Below, piece after piece: positions 63,060 through 64,000 of a DNA stretch of 64,000 bases; position 1 is the first letter of the stretch, and the number at the start of each line of letters is the position of its first letter. The position numbers and the translations under genes are program-made. This DNA comes from a bacterium. GTDB lineage: Bacteria > Zhuqueibacterota > Zhuqueibacteria > Residuimicrobiales > Krinioviventaceae. The stretch spans positions 248,001 through 312,000 of the forward strand of contig JAKQIY010000068.1 of the NCBI GenBank assembly GCA_029561455.1, given 5' to 3'. The notes beneath the pieces were generated by a model. That model was not told where the DNA came from and did no database searches. It was given only the letters and a program-made list of their open reading frames with translations.

Positions 63060-63838
63060 TGCAAATTATCCTCATCTTTGCCCAGCAACTTGCTTAAAAC
63101 AAAACCTAACGTGTCATCTTTACTGACACGTGTGCCGGAGGCAATCGTCTGGCTGACTACAGTGTTGGGCAATATTTTATCGGTAAGCTGAAATTGTACA
63201 AGTCCTAACGTCAAACCTGCCTTTTTAATACTGATGACTGCTTCTTCGCGGGATTTTCCAACCAGTGAGGGAACCAGTATATTATCCGGTTCCAAACCCA
63301 GGCTAAGGGTAAAATCAACCATTTCATCAACTTCAATTTGCCGTCCGGCAGGGACAGATTGTTCGATGACTACTCCAACCGGAACCTGATCATCGTTCTG
63401 GTAGGAAATTTTACGTATCTGCAACTGATTTTGCTGCAAAATGAACCTGGCATCACGTTCGGAAATACCTTTAATATCGGGCATTTCAATTATCTGTTTA
63501 CCCTTGCCAATTGTCAAGTAGATGCGGCGTCCCTTTTTTACCAAAGTTTGTGCGCCCGGATTTTGAAATATTACAAAACCAGGCGGATAATTACTATCAT
63601 ATTTTTCTTCGCCAACTACAGCATCAAGTCCTTTTTTATTCAATATAGCCTGCGCCGTTTGCATGCTGGTAAAGGATACATCCGGCACTTGAACATTTTG
63701 CCATTGCCGGGTATAAGCAGGTAAAATGAAAATATCCAATATAAAAGATAGAACTATTATAATAAAAGCGTCAAGAAATATAAAAGCAATGATTCTGGTT
63801 TTCCGGTCTTTTTTTGTTAAATCATTAATAAGGTCCAT
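63053..63838 (-). CDS. PASTA-domain membrane protein
   Basis: One N-terminal membrane helix (about residues 17-40) followed by three PASTA domains outside (about 45-110, 112-180, 182-250; for example VPDVSFTSMQTAQAILNKKG and VPSLVGKSREEAVISIKKAG). No kinase domain, so it is a PASTA-only protein that may bind cell-wall fragments. ATG at 63838 chosen; a TTG two codons upstream is an alternative. Confidence 0.87.
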   Translation of the reverse strand: MDLINDLTKKDRKTRIIAFIFLDAFIIIVLSFILDIFILPAYTRQWQNVQVPDVSFTSMQTAQAILNKKGLDAVVGEEKYDSNYPPGFVIFQNPGAQTLVKKGRRIYLTIGKGKQIIEMPDIKGISERDARFILQQNQLQIRKISYQNDDQVPVGVVIEQSVPAGRQIEVDEMVDFTLSLGLEPDNILVPSLVGKSREEAVISIKKAGLTLGLVQFQLTDKILPNTVVSQTIASGTRVSKDDTLGFVLSKLLGKDEDNLQW

Positions 63839-63840
63839 AT

Positions 63841-64000
63841 TCAAAATCCAATTTTTTGTAATTTCACTGCAAAACTACCATCCATTTTATGCCGATGTGG
63901 CCAGGTGCGAATATACTTGTCATCAATAATAAAACCGGCGGGTATTCGCTCCGAATCCGGTCTACAAAACGTAAATTGCGGATTATCTTTAATAAACCGC
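63841..64000 (-). CDS. rsmB: 16S rRNA (cytosine-967-C5)-methyltransferase RsmB, C-terminal fragment
   Basis: Only the last ~52 residues are in the window. The tail FIIDDKYIRTWPHRHKMDGS and FAVKLQKIGF matches the RsmB/Sun C-terminus (L-P-H-x-H-x-x-D-G). The stop TGA at 63841-63843 overlaps the region of the PASTA gene start, fitting the usual fmt/rsmB-PASTA-rpe order. Confidence 0.8.
   Translation of the reverse strand, partial: RFIKDNPQFTFCRPDSERIPAGFIIDDKYIRTWPHRHKMDGSFAVKLQKIGF

Overview
The window is dominated by one long, uninterrupted flagellar gene cluster on the minus strand (about 31 kb, positions 1-31220), followed by a mixed region of small plus-strand operons and minus-strand housekeeping operons. 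Gene content (FlhF/FlhG, class-specific promoters, lipoproteins with lipoboxes, BlaR1/BlaI, RnfB, MotAB) points to a motile, probably diderm bacterium. The base composition is AT-leaning by eye. No marker in the window fixes the phylum. A member of an under-sampled lineage such as the FCB group is only my guess.

Region 1 (31220 down to 1, minus strand). A sigma70 promoter (31192-31220) starts a regulatory operon: an unknown 105-aa protein, an orphan histidine-kinase-like protein whose phospho-accepting His is Asp, and an NtrC-type sigma54 activator. Next comes a near-perfect sigma54 promoter and flgB-flgC-(unknown)-fliE-fliF-fliG-fliH-fliI-fliJ-(MotE-like)-fliK-flgD-(flagellar operon protein)-flgE, ended by a strong terminator. 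A sigma28-type promoter then precedes motA-motB, followed by fliL. A second sigma54-like promoter precedes fliM-fliN/Y-fliO-fliP-fliQ-fliR-flhB-flhA-flhF-flhG-(small membrane protein)-fliA, with fliA cut by the window edge. Read together this is a complete transcription cascade written in the DNA: sigma70 -> NtrC-like activator/sigma54 -> FliA/sigma28 -> motors. Filament genes, flgK/L, flgF/G/H/I, flgM and chemotaxis genes are not in the window.

Region 2 (31.6-48.5 kb). Plus-strand sixA; an arsR-arsM pair with a palindromic operator; an HD-domain protein and several small uncharacterised proteins; metE; two small membrane proteins; a divergent blaI-blaR1 pair with two BlaI-type operators framing a consensus promoter; a TlpA-like lipoprotein, a GPP34 protein, a COG3910-like ATPase; a solitary PgsC-like protein; a zinc-ribbon protein; an acyl-CoA synthetase.

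Region 3 (48.6-64 kb). The ffh-rpsP-rimM-trmD-rplS operon; a TPR protein, a caspase-fold protein lacking its catalytic His, and a stand-alone receiver; an orphan rnfB plus NifU-like scaffold on the plus strand; a hybrid sensor kinase; and rsmB(partial)-PASTA-rpe followed by an unknown gene-xerD-birA-coaX.

No wholly new system is provable from sequence alone. The strongest leads are the kinase with Asp at the H-box next to a complete sigma54 activator, the terminator hairpins nested in the two sigma54 promoters, the degenerate G-motifs of FlhF, the NPIH variant of FlhB, FliM without a CheY-binding N-terminus, the 1521-residue FliK, and the His-less caspase-like protein.
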